A stretch of 64,000 bases of DNA, taken from Chlamydiales bacterium. Lineage in GTDB: Bacteria > Chlamydiota > Chlamydiia > Chlamydiales > JACKPQ01. This document shows, piece after piece, positions 39,900 through 48,962 of the stretch. The stretch spans positions 1-64,000 of the forward strand of contig JACKPQ010000001.1 of the NCBI GenBank assembly GCA_024233435.1, read 5' to 3'. How positions within the stretch are numbered: the first letter of the stretch is position 1; each line of letters begins with the position of its first letter. The position numbers and the translations under genes were made by a program. The notes beneath the pieces are model-generated. The model was not told the DNA's origin and did no database searches. It worked only from the letters and a program-made list of their open reading frames with translations.

Positions 39900-40917
39900 G
39901 ATTAAAAACTAGACCTGGTAGATCTGTTGGCATTGCAATGATCCGCTCATCTGCTAAGTCTTCAGAAAGGGATAAGGCATCGCGACTTGTCTGCAACTTA
40001 ATACCCACAATATGGCTGCGGCTCTCTATAACATCATAATGCGCGTCGGCAAGACTCTTGCGCAGATCTTGACCACGCGCTAGCACCATGGCTCGCTCAG
40101 CTTCCATGTCGGGGATAAGGTCTAAAGCAGCATTCATTGCGCCTAAGCTACCGGGATTGAGGGGGTCAATGCGCTGGCTTAACGTGCAGTAGTCACAAAA
40201 TAGAGATGGACCGCTCATATAGGCACCAAAAGAGCCCGTGACTTTTCCAAAAGAGCCAACAACGACATCGACACCTTTTTTCTGTGCAGCGCATCCCATG
40301 CCATTATCACCGAGCATTCCTAACGAATAAGTGTCATCGATGATGAGTAGAGCATCAGAGCCTGCTGCATGAGACATCAGGCGGCGCAAATCTAAAATGC
40401 GGCCACTTGCTGGGCAAACAGAAGGGGCAATCATGACCTTGGGCTCTGGCCCATCAGGCAAATCGCCAATGTGGTTGTGATCAAAAAAATGGATGGATCC
40501 TTTATTGTTCATGAGGCGCTTGAGAGTATGAGCTGGGTAGGCATGTTCGACAAAAAGACTAGCTCCAAGCGCAGAGAGCATTCCAAAGAGGGCATTTTGC
40601 ATGGCAACAGCTGTTGGGAAAAGAAGCGTTTGTTCAGCGTTGATGAGCTGATTGAACCGCTCTTGAAGATCTGTGTGGGCTGTTAAATGATCGCATAGAG
40701 GGCGATTTGTTGTGCTGCCAGCTCCAAAACGCATGAGCGCTTCGATCGCTTTTTGCTTTACATATGGGTGTGTGGATAGCCCTAAGTAATCGCAAGTATT
40801 GAAATGGGTGAAATTGCTTTTCGGCATATCTAAAGAAAGAGCAGAGCGTAGCTGTTGATGGTGCTTTTGCTCATACTTTTTTTGAAGAGCCTTTTCAAAA
40901 AATTTTAGTTTACACAT
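39829..40917 (-). CDS. PLP-dependent alpha-oxoamine synthase family enzyme (362 aa)
   Basis: Related to 8-amino-7-oxononanoate synthase, KBL and ALA synthase. It has CDYLGLSTHPYVK, the modified GAGSTTNRPLCD (usually GSGGSR), the aspartate segment LLIIDDTYSLGMLG and the PLP lysine in VVGSFGKVTGSFGAYM. The substrate is unknown; no other biotin gene is in view. Being next to haem genes, an ALA synthase role comes to mind, but the family motif for that enzyme is not visible. It overlaps hemG convergently. Confidence 0.75.
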   Translation of the reverse strand: MCKLKFFEKALQKKYEQKHHQQLRSALSLDMPKSNFTHFNTCDYLGLSTHPYVKQKAIEALMRFGAGSTTNRPLCDHLTAHTDLQERFNQLINAEQTLLFPTAVAMQNALFGMLSALGASLFVEHAYPAHTLKRLMNNKGSIHFFDHNHIGDLPDGPEPKVMIAPSVCPASGRILDLRRLMSHAAGSDALLIIDDTYSLGMLGDNGMGCAAQKKGVDVVVGSFGKVTGSFGAYMSGPSLFCDYCTLSQRIDPLNPGSLGAMNAALDLIPDMEAERAMVLARGQDLRKSLADAHYDVIESRSHIVGIKLQTSRDALSLSEDLADERIIAMPTDLPGLVFNLSAKHTSAQMKHLQTALPAHALV

Positions 40918-40950
40918 GTCAGCCTCCGGGCCAACTCTAGCGCATCTAAA

Positions 40951-41628
40951 TTATTTAATCAATAGTGGATGTGTTTTTGTAGTGAGGTGATCGCCGAATC
41001 CGTAGCCTAGTTTCTTGAGGGCATTGGCGTGAGGGTCGAGTGCATTTTGAATGTAAAGCGGCTTTACATGTGTGTATACGACAAGTAAAAGCGTTTGAGA
41101 TGGGGTTTCGACTAGCTTTTGAAAATCTAAGGGCAGCTCTGGAGAGATGAAAAGGACGCTGCCAGGTGTGTGTGGAAGGGGAATGATGGGCAAGATGAGT
41201 TCTTCGGTAGGAGCTGGGGTTGGTTCTAGAGGATAAGGAGAATTTTCTGTGGATAAATTGATGATGGCTCCACATGCAATTGAGGATGCGTTGCTGATTT
41301 GAGAAAGGGAAACGGGCTGTTTTGCAAGAGGGAGTTTTGACGTGTTTTCAACTGTGCAAAGCGCTTGGTCAAATCCAAGCTGTAAAGAGGGCGCCTCCGC
41401 TAATTTTGATGCGCATTGCACTAGGTTGCGATTGGTGATGAGTTTCTTAATGCTTGGATTTTTGCGCCAGAGGTCGCGCCCTGATAAGTAGGCGTCATCA
41501 AAACTTGCGTAATTGCCAAGGCTTTTGCGCCACGCTTCGATTTTTTCTTCAGGAAAAAAACTTTCTAGCTCAAGGTAGTGGTGCTTACCGTAAAAGTTGT
41601 GATGGGCTTGTGGCAAATCAATGGGCAT
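40951..41628 (-). CDS. Conserved chlamydial protein next to dapL (225 aa)
   Basis: Mostly Leu/Pro-rich with no membrane segment; HHNFYGKHHYLELESFFPEE opens the protein and GYGFGDHLTTKTHPLL closes it. In Chlamydia the gene beside dapL also encodes a conserved hypothetical protein, and position suggests this is its equivalent. The ATG at 41628 overlaps the end of dapL; an in-frame GTG lies six bases before it. It could be cotranslated with DapL; no enzymatic motif is seen. Confidence 0.65.
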   Translation of the reverse strand: MPIDLPQAHHNFYGKHHYLELESFFPEEKIEAWRKSLGNYASFDDAYLSGRDLWRKNPSIKKLITNRNLVQCASKLAEAPSLQLGFDQALCTVENTSKLPLAKQPVSLSQISNASSIACGAIINLSTENSPYPLEPTPAPTEELILPIIPLPHTPGSVLFISPELPLDFQKLVETPSQTLLLVVYTHVKPLYIQNALDPHANALKKLGYGFGDHLTTKTHPLLIK

Positions 41629-42742
41629 AAGCACCTAACCGGTTTGTGACTTCTTTAATCTTATCCATGGTTGTAAAGGCTGATAGGCGCACAAAGCCCT
41701 CTCCGCAGCTGCCGAATCCAACGCCTGGAATGCCAAGGATGTGGTGCTCTTGTAAGAGGACATCAAAAAACTCCCAAGAGCTCATCCCATCGGGCACCTT
41801 CCACCACAGGTAGGGAGAGTTAATGCCTCCATAGACGTTTTGGCCAAGAGCTTCTTTTAGTGCGCCAGCGCACTGAAGATAGGTTTTAACTTGTGCAGAG
41901 GACTCCTCTGACTTTAATGCCTGCAAAGCGCCACATTGAACGGGATAGGAGCATCCGTTGTATTTGGTGTTTTGCCGTCTTTTCCAAAGCTTAGTGAGCC
42001 CGGTCGCTTCTGGAATTACGCTGTATGAGCAGCGCAGACCAGTAAAACCTGCGGACTTGGAAAAACTGCGCATTTCAATGGCCACGGATTGTGCGCCTTC
42101 GATTTCATAAATTGACTTTGGAACATCAGGGGATGTGATGAACCCAGCGTAGGCAGCATCAAAGAGGATGATCGCGTCATTGCTTTGCGCATAGGCAACC
42201 CACATTTCCAAATCAGTGCGCGTCATGGCAACACCCGTAGGATTGCCTGGCGAGCAAAGGTAGATCACATCAACCTTTTCGCTTGGGGGCTTAGGAATAA
42301 AGTTATTTTCTTCTACGCAAGGAAGGGTGATGACTTGCTTGCCAGCGAGAAGACTTGAGTCTCCAAAGACTGGGTATCCAGGATCAATTGTTGCGACCTT
42401 ACACGTTGGATCGAAAAGGTCTGCAATGTTTGCCAAGTCAGTATTAATGCCATCAGAGATAAAGATTTCATCGACGGCAATATTGTAGTTGCTATATTCG
42501 TCAAGCAAGGCCCTGCGCAGGAACAAATACCCCTCAGCTGGGCCGTAGCCGATAGGCTTTTGGCTCATTTCTACCATCGCAGCGCTTACGGCTTGGGCAA
42601 CATCAAAGGCTAGGGGAAGGGCGACATCACCAATACCCAAATTGATGAGATCATTCCCTTTAAACTCTTTAAGTTTCTGCTCAATGACGGGAAAAATGAT
42701 GGGGCGCTTAAGGCGCTCGTAATGAGGATTGACTTTGACCAC
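41618..42742 (-). CDS. dapL: LL-diaminopimelate aminotransferase
   Basis: Makes LL-diaminopimelate directly from tetrahydrodipicolinate, the chlamydial route to meso-DAP. NLGIGDVALPLAFDVAQAV is the N-terminal glycine-box; the PLP site has AYAGFITSPDVP and the Schiff-base Lys in RSFSKSAGFTGLRCSY (about 234). IDPGYPVFGDS and CSPGNPTGVA are also typical. GTG start (42742) following GGAGATACAC; family length is about 390-410, here 374. Confidence 0.92.
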   Translation of the reverse strand: MVKVNPHYERLKRPIIFPVIEQKLKEFKGNDLINLGIGDVALPLAFDVAQAVSAAMVEMSQKPIGYGPAEGYLFLRRALLDEYSNYNIAVDEIFISDGINTDLANIADLFDPTCKVATIDPGYPVFGDSSLLAGKQVITLPCVEENNFIPKPPSEKVDVIYLCSPGNPTGVAMTRTDLEMWVAYAQSNDAIILFDAAYAGFITSPDVPKSIYEIEGAQSVAIEMRSFSKSAGFTGLRCSYSVIPEATGLTKLWKRRQNTKYNGCSYPVQCGALQALKSEESSAQVKTYLQCAGALKEALGQNVYGGINSPYLWWKVPDGMSSWEFFDVLLQEHHILGIPGVGFGSCGEGFVRLSAFTTMDKIKEVTNRLGAYAH

Positions 42743-42762
42743 GTGTATCTCCTATTCTGTGC

Positions 42763-43488
42763 ATGGTAGCATATATGAACCCATTAGATCATCTCAAATC
42801 AAATCTTCATATCATTGAGGCGCAAATTAGCATGCGCTTTAATGATCCCAATCTGTTGATGCTTGCCTTTATCCATCCCTCCTTTGTCAATGAAAACCGC
42901 TCTTTTATACAAGAAGACAACCAGCGTTTGGAATACCTAGGGGATGCTGTTTTGAACTTAATTGCTGCCGATTTTCTCTATGAGCACTTGCCAAAAAGAG
43001 CAGAAGGGGACCTTTCGCATCTTCGCTCATTACTAGTCGATGCCAAGGCCTGTCAAGGATATATTGAAAAATTGGGAGTTGCTAAGTGGATGCTCAGATC
43101 AAAGGGAGAGCAATCCCAAAGTCACCGGGGGCGAGCATCGCTCTTGGCTGATCTTTTCGAAAGCCTTATAGGCGCCCTATATCTTGACGGGGGATTGGAA
43201 AAAGCGCGTCAATTTATCTTTATGCACTTTGCTGATGAAATCGATCAAACCATTCAAAATCCGCCCCGCAATTGGAAGGCTGAGCTGCAAGATTATGCTC
43301 AAAAAAAATTCAACAAACCGCCCGACTATATTGTTGTTGAAGAAGAGGGGCCCGATCACGCCAAAGTCTTTTGTGTAAAAGCTGTTGTCGGTAAAGTTGA
43401 GGCTATTGGGAGTGGAAATTCCAAAAAGTCAGCGCAGGCCCATGCAGCGCAAAAAGCGATGGAGATGATTGAAAATGGCCAAGACTAA
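42763..43488 (+). CDS. rnc: Ribonuclease III
   Basis: Cleaves double-stranded RNA in rRNA and mRNA processing. The catalytic box is NQRLEYLGDAVLNLIAADFLY; the second acidic patch is LADLFESLIGALYLDGG. The C-terminal dsRNA-binding domain (about 165-235) ends with KKSAQAHAAQKAMEMI. Its gene overlaps radA by 14 bases, the rnc-radA order of Chlamydia. It diverges from dapL with only 20 bases between the starts. Confidence 0.95.
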   Translation: MVAYMNPLDHLKSNLHIIEAQISMRFNDPNLLMLAFIHPSFVNENRSFIQEDNQRLEYLGDAVLNLIAADFLYEHLPKRAEGDLSHLRSLLVDAKACQGYIEKLGVAKWMLRSKGEQSQSHRGRASLLADLFESLIGALYLDGGLEKARQFIFMHFADEIDQTIQNPPRNWKAELQDYAQKKFNKPPDYIVVEEEGPDHAKVFCVKAVVGKVEAIGSGNSKKSAQAHAAQKAMEMIENGQD

Positions 43489-44845
43489 AACTGTTTGGAT
43501 GTGTAACGACTGCGGTAATACGCATATCAGGTGGGCCGGCTCATGCAGTGCTTGTAAAGCTTGGAACACGCTTGTCGAAATGAAGGATATTGCACCGACC
43601 GAGAAACGGTACACCTCTCAAACAAGTAAAAGGCCTGAGCCCCGACGCGTGCTTGATGTAGAAGCAACAGAGGGCGAGCGCATGCAAAGTGGCATGGGCG
43701 AGTTTGATCGCCTCATGGGCAATGGACTTGTTAGAGGCTCACTGACACTTGTTGGCGGCGATCCAGGTATTGGCAAATCGACCATGCTCTTGCAGCTTTC
43801 TAACTGTCTAGCAATGCAGGGGCTGACAGTGCTCTATGTCTGCGGAGAGGAATCAGCTGCGCAAACATCGATGCGCGCACGCCGCATCAAAGCCACCTCA
43901 GATAAACTCTTTCTTCTTTCTGAAACACAGTTTTCTAATATTCACGCACAAATCGATAAACTCAATCCCGATGTGCTCATTATCGATTCAGTGCAAATCG
44001 TATATAAAGACGATATCCCCTCAGCACCAGGCTCTGTGACGCAGGTCAAAGAAGTTGCTTTAGAGTGTATGCACTTATCAAAAGGGCGGGGCATCACAAC
44101 ATTTCTCATAGGGCATGTCACCAAAAGTGGAGAGATTGCAGGTCCTAGAGTGCTTGAGCACCTTGTTGACACAGCGCTTTACTTTGAAGGAGATCAGCAG
44201 CATGGATATCGCCTTTTGCGCTCAATCAAAAATCGTTTTGGCCCCACTGACGATGTTGCCATTTTTCAAATGTGTGAAGAAGGGCTTAAGGAAGTTCCCA
44301 ATCCTAGCGCAGTTTTCCTAGAAGAGCGCAATCAAGGATCATCAGGCTGCGCAATCATTCCAACTGTTGAAGGAGCAAGGGCTTTTCTCATCGAAGTACA
44401 AGCCTTAGTTGCCCCTTCATCCTACTCCACTTCATCCAGGCGCTGCACGGGCCTCGATCAAAACCGTCTAGCGCTCCTTTTGGCCGTTCTTGAAAAACGC
44501 ATGGGTTATAAACTCCACGCCCTTGATGTCTTTGTCTCTGTGGCTGGAGGAATGAAAATCAAAGAGCCCGCTGTTGATCTTGGCACGCTGCTAGCTATTG
44601 CGTCTTCATTTTGCAATCAGCCCATTCATCCTGAGACAGCCGTTGTTGGTGAGGTGGGTTTGTCTGGGGAGGTGCGCTCAGTGCCGCGCATTGAAACGCG
44701 CATTAAAGAAGCGATTAACATGGGCTTTACAACACTTGTGCTCCCATCCAATTGCCTCAAAGGGCTCAGCTCAACCCTCACATCTAAAATTAACCTGCGC
44801 GGTATAGACGTTGTCGAAGACGCCATCCACCTGCTTTTGCCTTAG
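43475..44845 (+). CDS. radA: DNA repair protein RadA (Sms)
   Basis: A RecA-like branch-migration ATPase. The zinc finger is CNDCGNTHIRWAGSCSAC near the N-terminus; Walker A is GGDPGIGKST, Walker B DVLIIDSVQ, the KNRFG motif is at about 252, and the C-terminal Lon-like domain carries YKLHALDVFVSVAGGMKIKE. Start 43475 follows GGAGATGATTGAAA. The stop is immediately followed by the MITE-like element. Confidence 0.94.
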   Translation: MAKTKTVWMCNDCGNTHIRWAGSCSACKAWNTLVEMKDIAPTEKRYTSQTSKRPEPRRVLDVEATEGERMQSGMGEFDRLMGNGLVRGSLTLVGGDPGIGKSTMLLQLSNCLAMQGLTVLYVCGEESAAQTSMRARRIKATSDKLFLLSETQFSNIHAQIDKLNPDVLIIDSVQIVYKDDIPSAPGSVTQVKEVALECMHLSKGRGITTFLIGHVTKSGEIAGPRVLEHLVDTALYFEGDQQHGYRLLRSIKNRFGPTDDVAIFQMCEEGLKEVPNPSAVFLEERNQGSSGCAIIPTVEGARAFLIEVQALVAPSSYSTSSRRCTGLDQNRLALLLAVLEKRMGYKLHALDVFVSVAGGMKIKEPAVDLGTLLAIASSFCNQPIHPETAVVGEVGLSGEVRSVPRIETRIKEAINMGFTTLVLPSNCLKGLSSTLTSKINLRGIDVVEDAIHLLLP

Positions 44846-45007
44846 TAGCCCGACTTGCGCCCTCTTTTTCCATATTGGCTAGCTGCAGGAATCAATCTAC
44901 GGCGCTTCTCTCCTCGCTAAGGTGGATCTACCTTCGCTCGTCACTCAGCTTGTATCTTGACCCCTTCGCTCACCCCCCTCTGGCAAAATAGGGCGCAAGT
45001 CGGGCTA
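44846..45007. mobile_element. MITE-like element with perfect 18-bp inverted ends
   Basis: TAGCCCGACTTGCGCCCT (44846-44863) is repeated in perfect inverted orientation at 44990-45007. Outermost TA at both ends followed by GCCCGACTTGCGCCC inverted repeats fits TA-targeting (Tc1/mariner, IS630-type) elements. The 126-bp interior has no frame worth reporting. It starts right after the radA stop codon. Confidence 0.6.
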
Positions 45008-45285
45008 ATACCAATTCTGAGAAATCTTGCACAATTATGGAATTTGTCAAAAAACACACTATTTTCTTGCATAACACTATTTTGTCGTAGTGTAATACGA
45101 GAAAAAGGCAATTTTTGCGGAGTGTACTGCGATATTTGTTGAAGCTGATGAATGCTCCGCCTATCATTAATGGAGTGTAAAAATGGAGCCAAAAAGGTCG
45201 GAATTTAGGCTGCCAAATGAATTTGACAACACCCTCTAGAAAGGCAATGATTGAGATGGTTGATAAAAAGGTAGGCAAGGAGATT

Positions 45286-45900
45286 ATGAATTTCAAAGGT
45301 CAATTGCAATTAAGGTGTGCTGCGAGAAGTTCAAACTTAGCACGTGCGCAGGTGCGTGAGATTGAGCAAGAACTAGGCTTGGTGTTGCAGCCCATTTTTG
45401 TCGAAACGCATGGAGACCTTGATTTGAAAACGTCACTGCGCGCTTTGGATAAAACGGATTTTTTCACACGTGAGGTCGATGCTTTGGTACTTTCTGGTGA
45501 GGCCGATTTGGCTATCCACTCGGCCAAAGATTTGCCTGAGCCTCTGCCAGAGGGCTTGGAGTGCGTTTATTTGTCCAAGGGAGTCGATCCTAGAGATGCA
45601 TTGGTGATGCGAGAGAGGATGACTCTCGATGATGTATCGATTGTGGGAACATCGAGTGAGCGCAGAGATAGAGCTGTGCGTGAAATGAAGCCTGATGTGG
45701 TATGCAAAGATATTCGCGGGACGATTGAAGCGCGACTAGAGCAATTATTGGCAGGTTGGTATGATGCTGTCGTGATTGCTGAAGCTGCATTAATTCGGCT
45801 AGAATTGACACATTTAAACCGCTTATACCTGCCGGGTGATACCGCTCACTTGCAGGGGAAGTTGGCTGTCATTATGAAGACTGATAGCTCTCTTCGATAA
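45286..45900 (+). CDS. hemC: Porphobilinogen deaminase, short chlamydial form (204 aa)
   Basis: Polymerises porphobilinogen to hydroxymethylbilane. Domains 1 and 2 are recognisable: LRCAARSSNLARAQV, FTREVDALVLSGEADLAIHS followed by AKDLP (catalytic Asp), and IVGTSSERRDRAV with IRGTIEARL. The protein stops at LQGKLAVIMKTDSSLR, so domain 3, which holds the Cys that binds the dipyrromethane cofactor in E. coli, is absent. The start at 45286 follows AAGGAGATT; an upstream in-frame ATG (45217) has no ribosome binding site. The 3' end overlaps the ankyrin gene by 29 bases. Confidence 0.85.
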   Translation: MNFKGQLQLRCAARSSNLARAQVREIEQELGLVLQPIFVETHGDLDLKTSLRALDKTDFFTREVDALVLSGEADLAIHSAKDLPEPLPEGLECVYLSKGVDPRDALVMRERMTLDDVSIVGTSSERRDRAVREMKPDVVCKDIRGTIEARLEQLLAGWYDAVVIAEAALIRLELTHLNRLYLPGDTAHLQGKLAVIMKTDSSLR

Positions 45901-46747
45901 GTAATTCTAGCGTCGGTGGGAGTAGCTTGTCCTTTGCATCGTTGAGTAATGCTTGTACGTAAGTGTTGCCAGAGGAGTGGTCGTAAGCATTCATTTCTTC
46001 TTTATCTTCGATTTCTATATCGGCGTTAAATTCCAAAAGCTGCTCGATACATTTGTCTTTGCCTTTTGAACAAGCGATCATTAGAAGCGTGATCCCCTTT
46101 TCATCTTGAGCATCTACATTTAGGCCTGCTTTGAGAAGTTTTCTTAAGTAGGGTATGCCATCGTGTTCAATGAGCTTAGTAAGCGCGAATCTTAACGCTT
46201 TTGCTTGAGCCCAATTGTTTTGATTTGCAATTAAATCATCAAAGATAGATTGGATAGTAAGCCAGTAGAGCGAGCTGTCACTTTCCAAAACTGTGACAAG
46301 CAACGTCTCCATCGAATGCCTGATAAGAGTCTGAATGATGTCAATTGTCTCTTGTGGGCAGTAAAGAGATGTCTTTGCATAGTTAGAGATTTTATCAATC
46401 AAATCTAAGGTGTAGCTTTTGCCCATAAAGTACAGAGTTTCACACTTGCGTTCTGCTGGTAAATCTTGCAGGTTGGTCTTTGTGTAAAGATCATGAAAGA
46501 AATGTGACACTTGTTGGTGAATGAATAAGACTTCGCCGTATTTCCCATACAGTGGCAGGTAGCGCCCATCTACTGTAAGCAATGGATAGAGCCCTCTGCC
46601 TATTAAGTAGTCAGGATTAACTCCGTAATGTTTTGCAAATTTGCTGATTGCTTCAGGGGCATCAAATGTGTGTGGCAAATTGCTAATTTCTTTTACCACT
46701 TCATTAAATGGTAAAGATAGTAATTGATCTACGTTTTGTATTATCAT
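45872..46747 (-). CDS. Ankyrin-repeat protein (291 aa)
   Basis: About two to three ankyrin repeats at residues roughly 200-265 (GIPYLRKLLKAGLNVDAQDE, GITLLMIACSKGKDKCIEQL, FNADIEIEDKEEMNAYD), preceded by a 190-residue helical region without known motifs. Ankyrin proteins in chlamydiae are often host-directed, which is inference here. The frame can start at 46759, but that ATG is inside the -10 box described below, so ATG 46747 is the likely start. It is inserted, antisense, between hemC and hemD. Confidence 0.75.
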   Translation of the reverse strand: MIIQNVDQLLSLPFNEVVKEISNLPHTFDAPEAISKFAKHYGVNPDYLIGRGLYPLLTVDGRYLPLYGKYGEVLFIHQQVSHFFHDLYTKTNLQDLPAERKCETLYFMGKSYTLDLIDKISNYAKTSLYCPQETIDIIQTLIRHSMETLLVTVLESDSSLYWLTIQSIFDDLIANQNNWAQAKALRFALTKLIEHDGIPYLRKLLKAGLNVDAQDEKGITLLMIACSKGKDKCIEQLLEFNADIEIEDKEEMNAYDHSSGNTYVQALLNDAKDKLLPPTLELLIEESYQSS

Positions 46748-46754
46748 TTTTAAC

Positions 46755-46783
46755 ATCATAAACTATGATTAAAATTAAATCAA
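46755..46783 (-). promoter_or_regulatory. Promoter of the ankyrin gene, leaderless spacing
   Basis: On the minus strand TTGATT (46783-46778), 17 bases, TATGAT (46760-46755). The next ATG at 46747 is eight bases on, where transcription should begin, so the mRNA would be leaderless. No SD is present. Confidence 0.45.
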
Positions 46784-46811
46784 TAATAATTATTATTTTA
46801 ATATAAAATAT

Positions 46812-46840
46812 TTGACAGACGTGTATGAGCAGGTTAATCT
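46812..46840 (+). promoter_or_regulatory. Consensus promoter of hemD, leaderless spacing
   Basis: A perfect TTGACA (46812-46817), 17-base spacer, TAATCT (46835-46840). The hemD ATG at 46847 is seven bases beyond the -10 box, so the transcript would begin at the start codon; GTAGAA before it is no SD. Confidence 0.55.
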
Positions 46841-46846
46841 GTAGAA

Positions 46847-47425
46847 ATGACAACGCTCTATACTGGCCTAGACCCCTCGCGCTATCCTGAGCAGGTCCTG
46901 CATTGCCCACTGATCGAAATTATTCCGCTTTTTCCTAAGCTTGATGATTTGTCGGTGTTTACACATTTTGTTGTCACGAGTAAGAGCGCAGCTAAATTGA
47001 TCCAAATACCTTCATCAGCTTTTATCATCGCTGTTGGTAGGGCAACAGCCGATGCTGTCGGTAGAGCAGATCTTGTTGCAGAAGATGAGAGGCAAGAAGG
47101 GATCATTGCGATTTTGGAATCAATGGACTTAACTGGAGCTAACATCTGTTTACCGCGCTCAAAAAAAGCTAGGAGATTAATGGATCAATATCTCTTGGAA
47201 AGAGGTGTGAGCTATCAAGTGATTGACTTGTATGATGTGCAAACAAAAGTTCACAAAAAATACCCTGACTTGAGTACAATTAAAAAAGTGGTGTTTACAT
47301 CGCCATCAACGGTGCGTGCGTTTATCGAAATTTATGGTGCGCTACCTGAGGACAAAGAGCTAATTGCGATTGGTCCTGTCACACGAAAAGCTATTGAAGG
47401 AGAGTGTTATGAGCCAGAGTTTTAA
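46847..47425 (+). CDS. hemD: Uroporphyrinogen-III synthase
   Basis: Cyclises hydroxymethylbilane to uroporphyrinogen III. The protein has the two-domain HemD pattern with [34 protein letters not shown] and, at the end, [17 protein letters not shown] plus [11 protein letters not shown]. Length (192) is below the usual 240-260, in line with other compact chlamydial haem enzymes. It overlaps sodA by 17 bases, and hemC lies just upstream beyond the ankyrin insertion. Confidence 0.85.
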   Translation: MTTLYTGLDPSRYPEQVLHCPLIEIIPLFPKLDDLSVFTHFVVTSKSAAKLIQIPSSAFIIAVGRATADAVGRADLVAEDERQEGIIAILESMDLTGANICLPRSKKARRLMDQYLLERGVSYQVIDLYDVQTKVHKKYPDLSTIKKVVFTSPSTVRAFIEIYGALPEDKELIAIGPVTRKAIEGECYEPEF

Positions 47426-48014
47426 ATTACCTGATTTACCGTATGACTACAGTGCATTAGAGCCGGTAATCAGCGCCGAAATTATGGAGCTGCATCATAA
47501 AAAGCATCATCAGGGATATGTGACAAAGCTCAACGAGGCAATGGAAAAGTATGAAACACTTGAGAGTAAAGGCGATGTCGCTGGGATGATCGCACTGCAA
47601 AGCGCTATCAAATTCAATGGTGGTGGACATGTTAACCACTCACTATTCTGGACAATGCTAGCCCCTGAGGGGTCAAGTAATCTAGAAAAAGGGGCTTTAT
47701 CCCAGGCAATCGACGATGCCTTTGGGAGTTTTGAAAAATTTAAAGAAAAATTTAATACAAAAACAGCTGCTATTCAAGGATCTGGATGGGGATGGCTCGG
47801 CTATTGCGGTGAGACAGACTCATTAAAAATTGCGACCTGCTCAAACCAGGACCCACTTTCTACTCAGGGGCTCGTGCCTATTTTTGGTGTTGATGTGTGG
47901 GAACATGCTTATTATCTGCAGTATAAGAACGTTCGCCCCGATTATCTAAAAAATATTTGGCGTATTGTTAACTGGGTAGATGTAGAAAATCGTTACAAGC
48001 AGGCTTCTGGTTAA
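47409..48014 (+). CDS. sodA: Superoxide dismutase (Fe/Mn)
   Basis: Detoxifies superoxide. Metal ligands are visible: His in [11 protein letters not shown], His in GHVNHSLFW, Asp and His in [20 protein letters not shown] is the dimer/active-site signature. The ATG at 47409 follows GGAGAGTGTT and is inside hemD. Mn or Fe cannot be told with certainty. sodA-accD-dut-ptsN order matches Chlamydia. Confidence 0.95.
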   Translation: MSQSFKLPDLPYDYSALEPVISAEIMELHHKKHHQGYVTKLNEAMEKYETLESKGDVAGMIALQSAIKFNGGGHVNHSLFWTMLAPEGSSNLEKGALSQAIDDAFGSFEKFKEKFNTKTAAIQGSGWGWLGYCGETDSLKIATCSNQDPLSTQGLVPIFGVDVWEHAYYLQYKNVRPDYLKNIWRIVNWVDVENRYKQASG

Positions 48015-48066
48015 TCAGAGGGTGTGGTAAAATAGTGTCTTGATTTAGTCAACTTGAGGGTTATTG

Positions 48067-48960
48067 ATGGGATTGTTCTCACGGCAAAAGCCTAAAATTA
48101 AGGTCCAATCTACTAATAAAGATCGGTTTAGTGGTTGGATCAAGTGCTCGCACTGTAGCGAGATGATCCACTCTGATCAGCTTAAAGGTAACTACAGCTG
48201 TTGCCCAAAATGCGAGTATCACTACAGATTATCCGGTACGCAGCGGATTGAGCTGCTCGCCGATGAAGGCACTTTCAAAGAATTATTTACCCAGTTTCAG
48301 CCAACGGACCCATTAATATTTACCGATACTGAAAAGTACACCGATCGCCTTGCTCGCTCGCAAGAAAAATCAAAGCGTGATGAAGCTGTGTGCGTTGGTA
48401 CTTGTGAAATTAGCGGCCGTCCCACTGCATTGGGTGTCCTCGATTTTAGCTTCATGGGGGGCTCAATGGGCTCAGTTGTCGGTGAGAGACTAACTAGCCT
48501 CATTGAATACGCCCTAACCAAGCGCCTTCCTGTTGTGATTGTTTCCGCATCAGGTGGAGCTCGTATGCAAGAGTCGACTCTTTCACTTATGCAAATGGCA
48601 AAAACATCAGTTGCACTTGCTCGTCTAAGTGATGCGCAGATCCCTTACATCTCCGTTTTGACCAACCCAACGACCGGTGGTATCACAGCTTCTTTCGCAT
48701 CTCTTGGTGATATCATCATTGCAGAGCCTCGTGCGCTCATCGGATTTGCCGGACCGCGCGTTGTAGAGCAGATCACCAAAGAGAAACTCCCAGAAGGTGC
48801 TCAACGCTCTGAGTTTTTACTTGAGAAGGGGATGGTTGATTGCATTGTGAAACGTGCCGATCTTAAACAAAAACTAAGCTATTTTCTTCAAATGTTAACG
48901 GGCAACGAAAAAGCGATTAGAACTCCCAAAGAAATTTTAAAAGAACTCGCAGAGGTTTAA
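48067..48960 (+). CDS. accD: Acetyl-CoA carboxylase carboxyltransferase subunit beta
   Basis: First step of fatty acid synthesis with AccA. The N-terminal zinc finger is [20 protein letters not shown] with PKC; the carboxyltransferase core has [24 protein letters not shown], and [17 protein letters not shown] followed by [14 protein letters not shown]. The ATG at 48067 follows GAGGGTTATTG; a TTG three bases earlier is also in frame. Confidence 0.95.
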   Translation: MGLFSRQKPKIKVQSTNKDRFSGWIKCSHCSEMIHSDQLKGNYSCCPKCEYHYRLSGTQRIELLADEGTFKELFTQFQPTDPLIFTDTEKYTDRLARSQEKSKRDEAVCVGTCEISGRPTALGVLDFSFMGGSMGSVVGERLTSLIEYALTKRLPVVIVSASGGARMQESTLSLMQMAKTSVALARLSDAQIPYISVLTNPTTGGITASFASLGDIIIAEPRALIGFAGPRVVEQITKEKLPEGAQRSEFLLEKGMVDCIVKRADLKQKLSYFLQMLTGNEKAIRTPKEILKELAEV

Positions 48961-48962
48961 AG

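Noticed and set aside
39829..40917. 5-Aminolevulinate synthase as the name of the alpha-oxoamine synthase
   Set aside because: The position near haem genes is tempting, but the characteristic ALAS glycine-binding and RNISG-type motifs are not visible.
44970..45296. Minus-strand 108-codon frame next to the MITE
   Set aside because: It crosses the MITE end and the hemC ribosome binding site, and its composition looks random.
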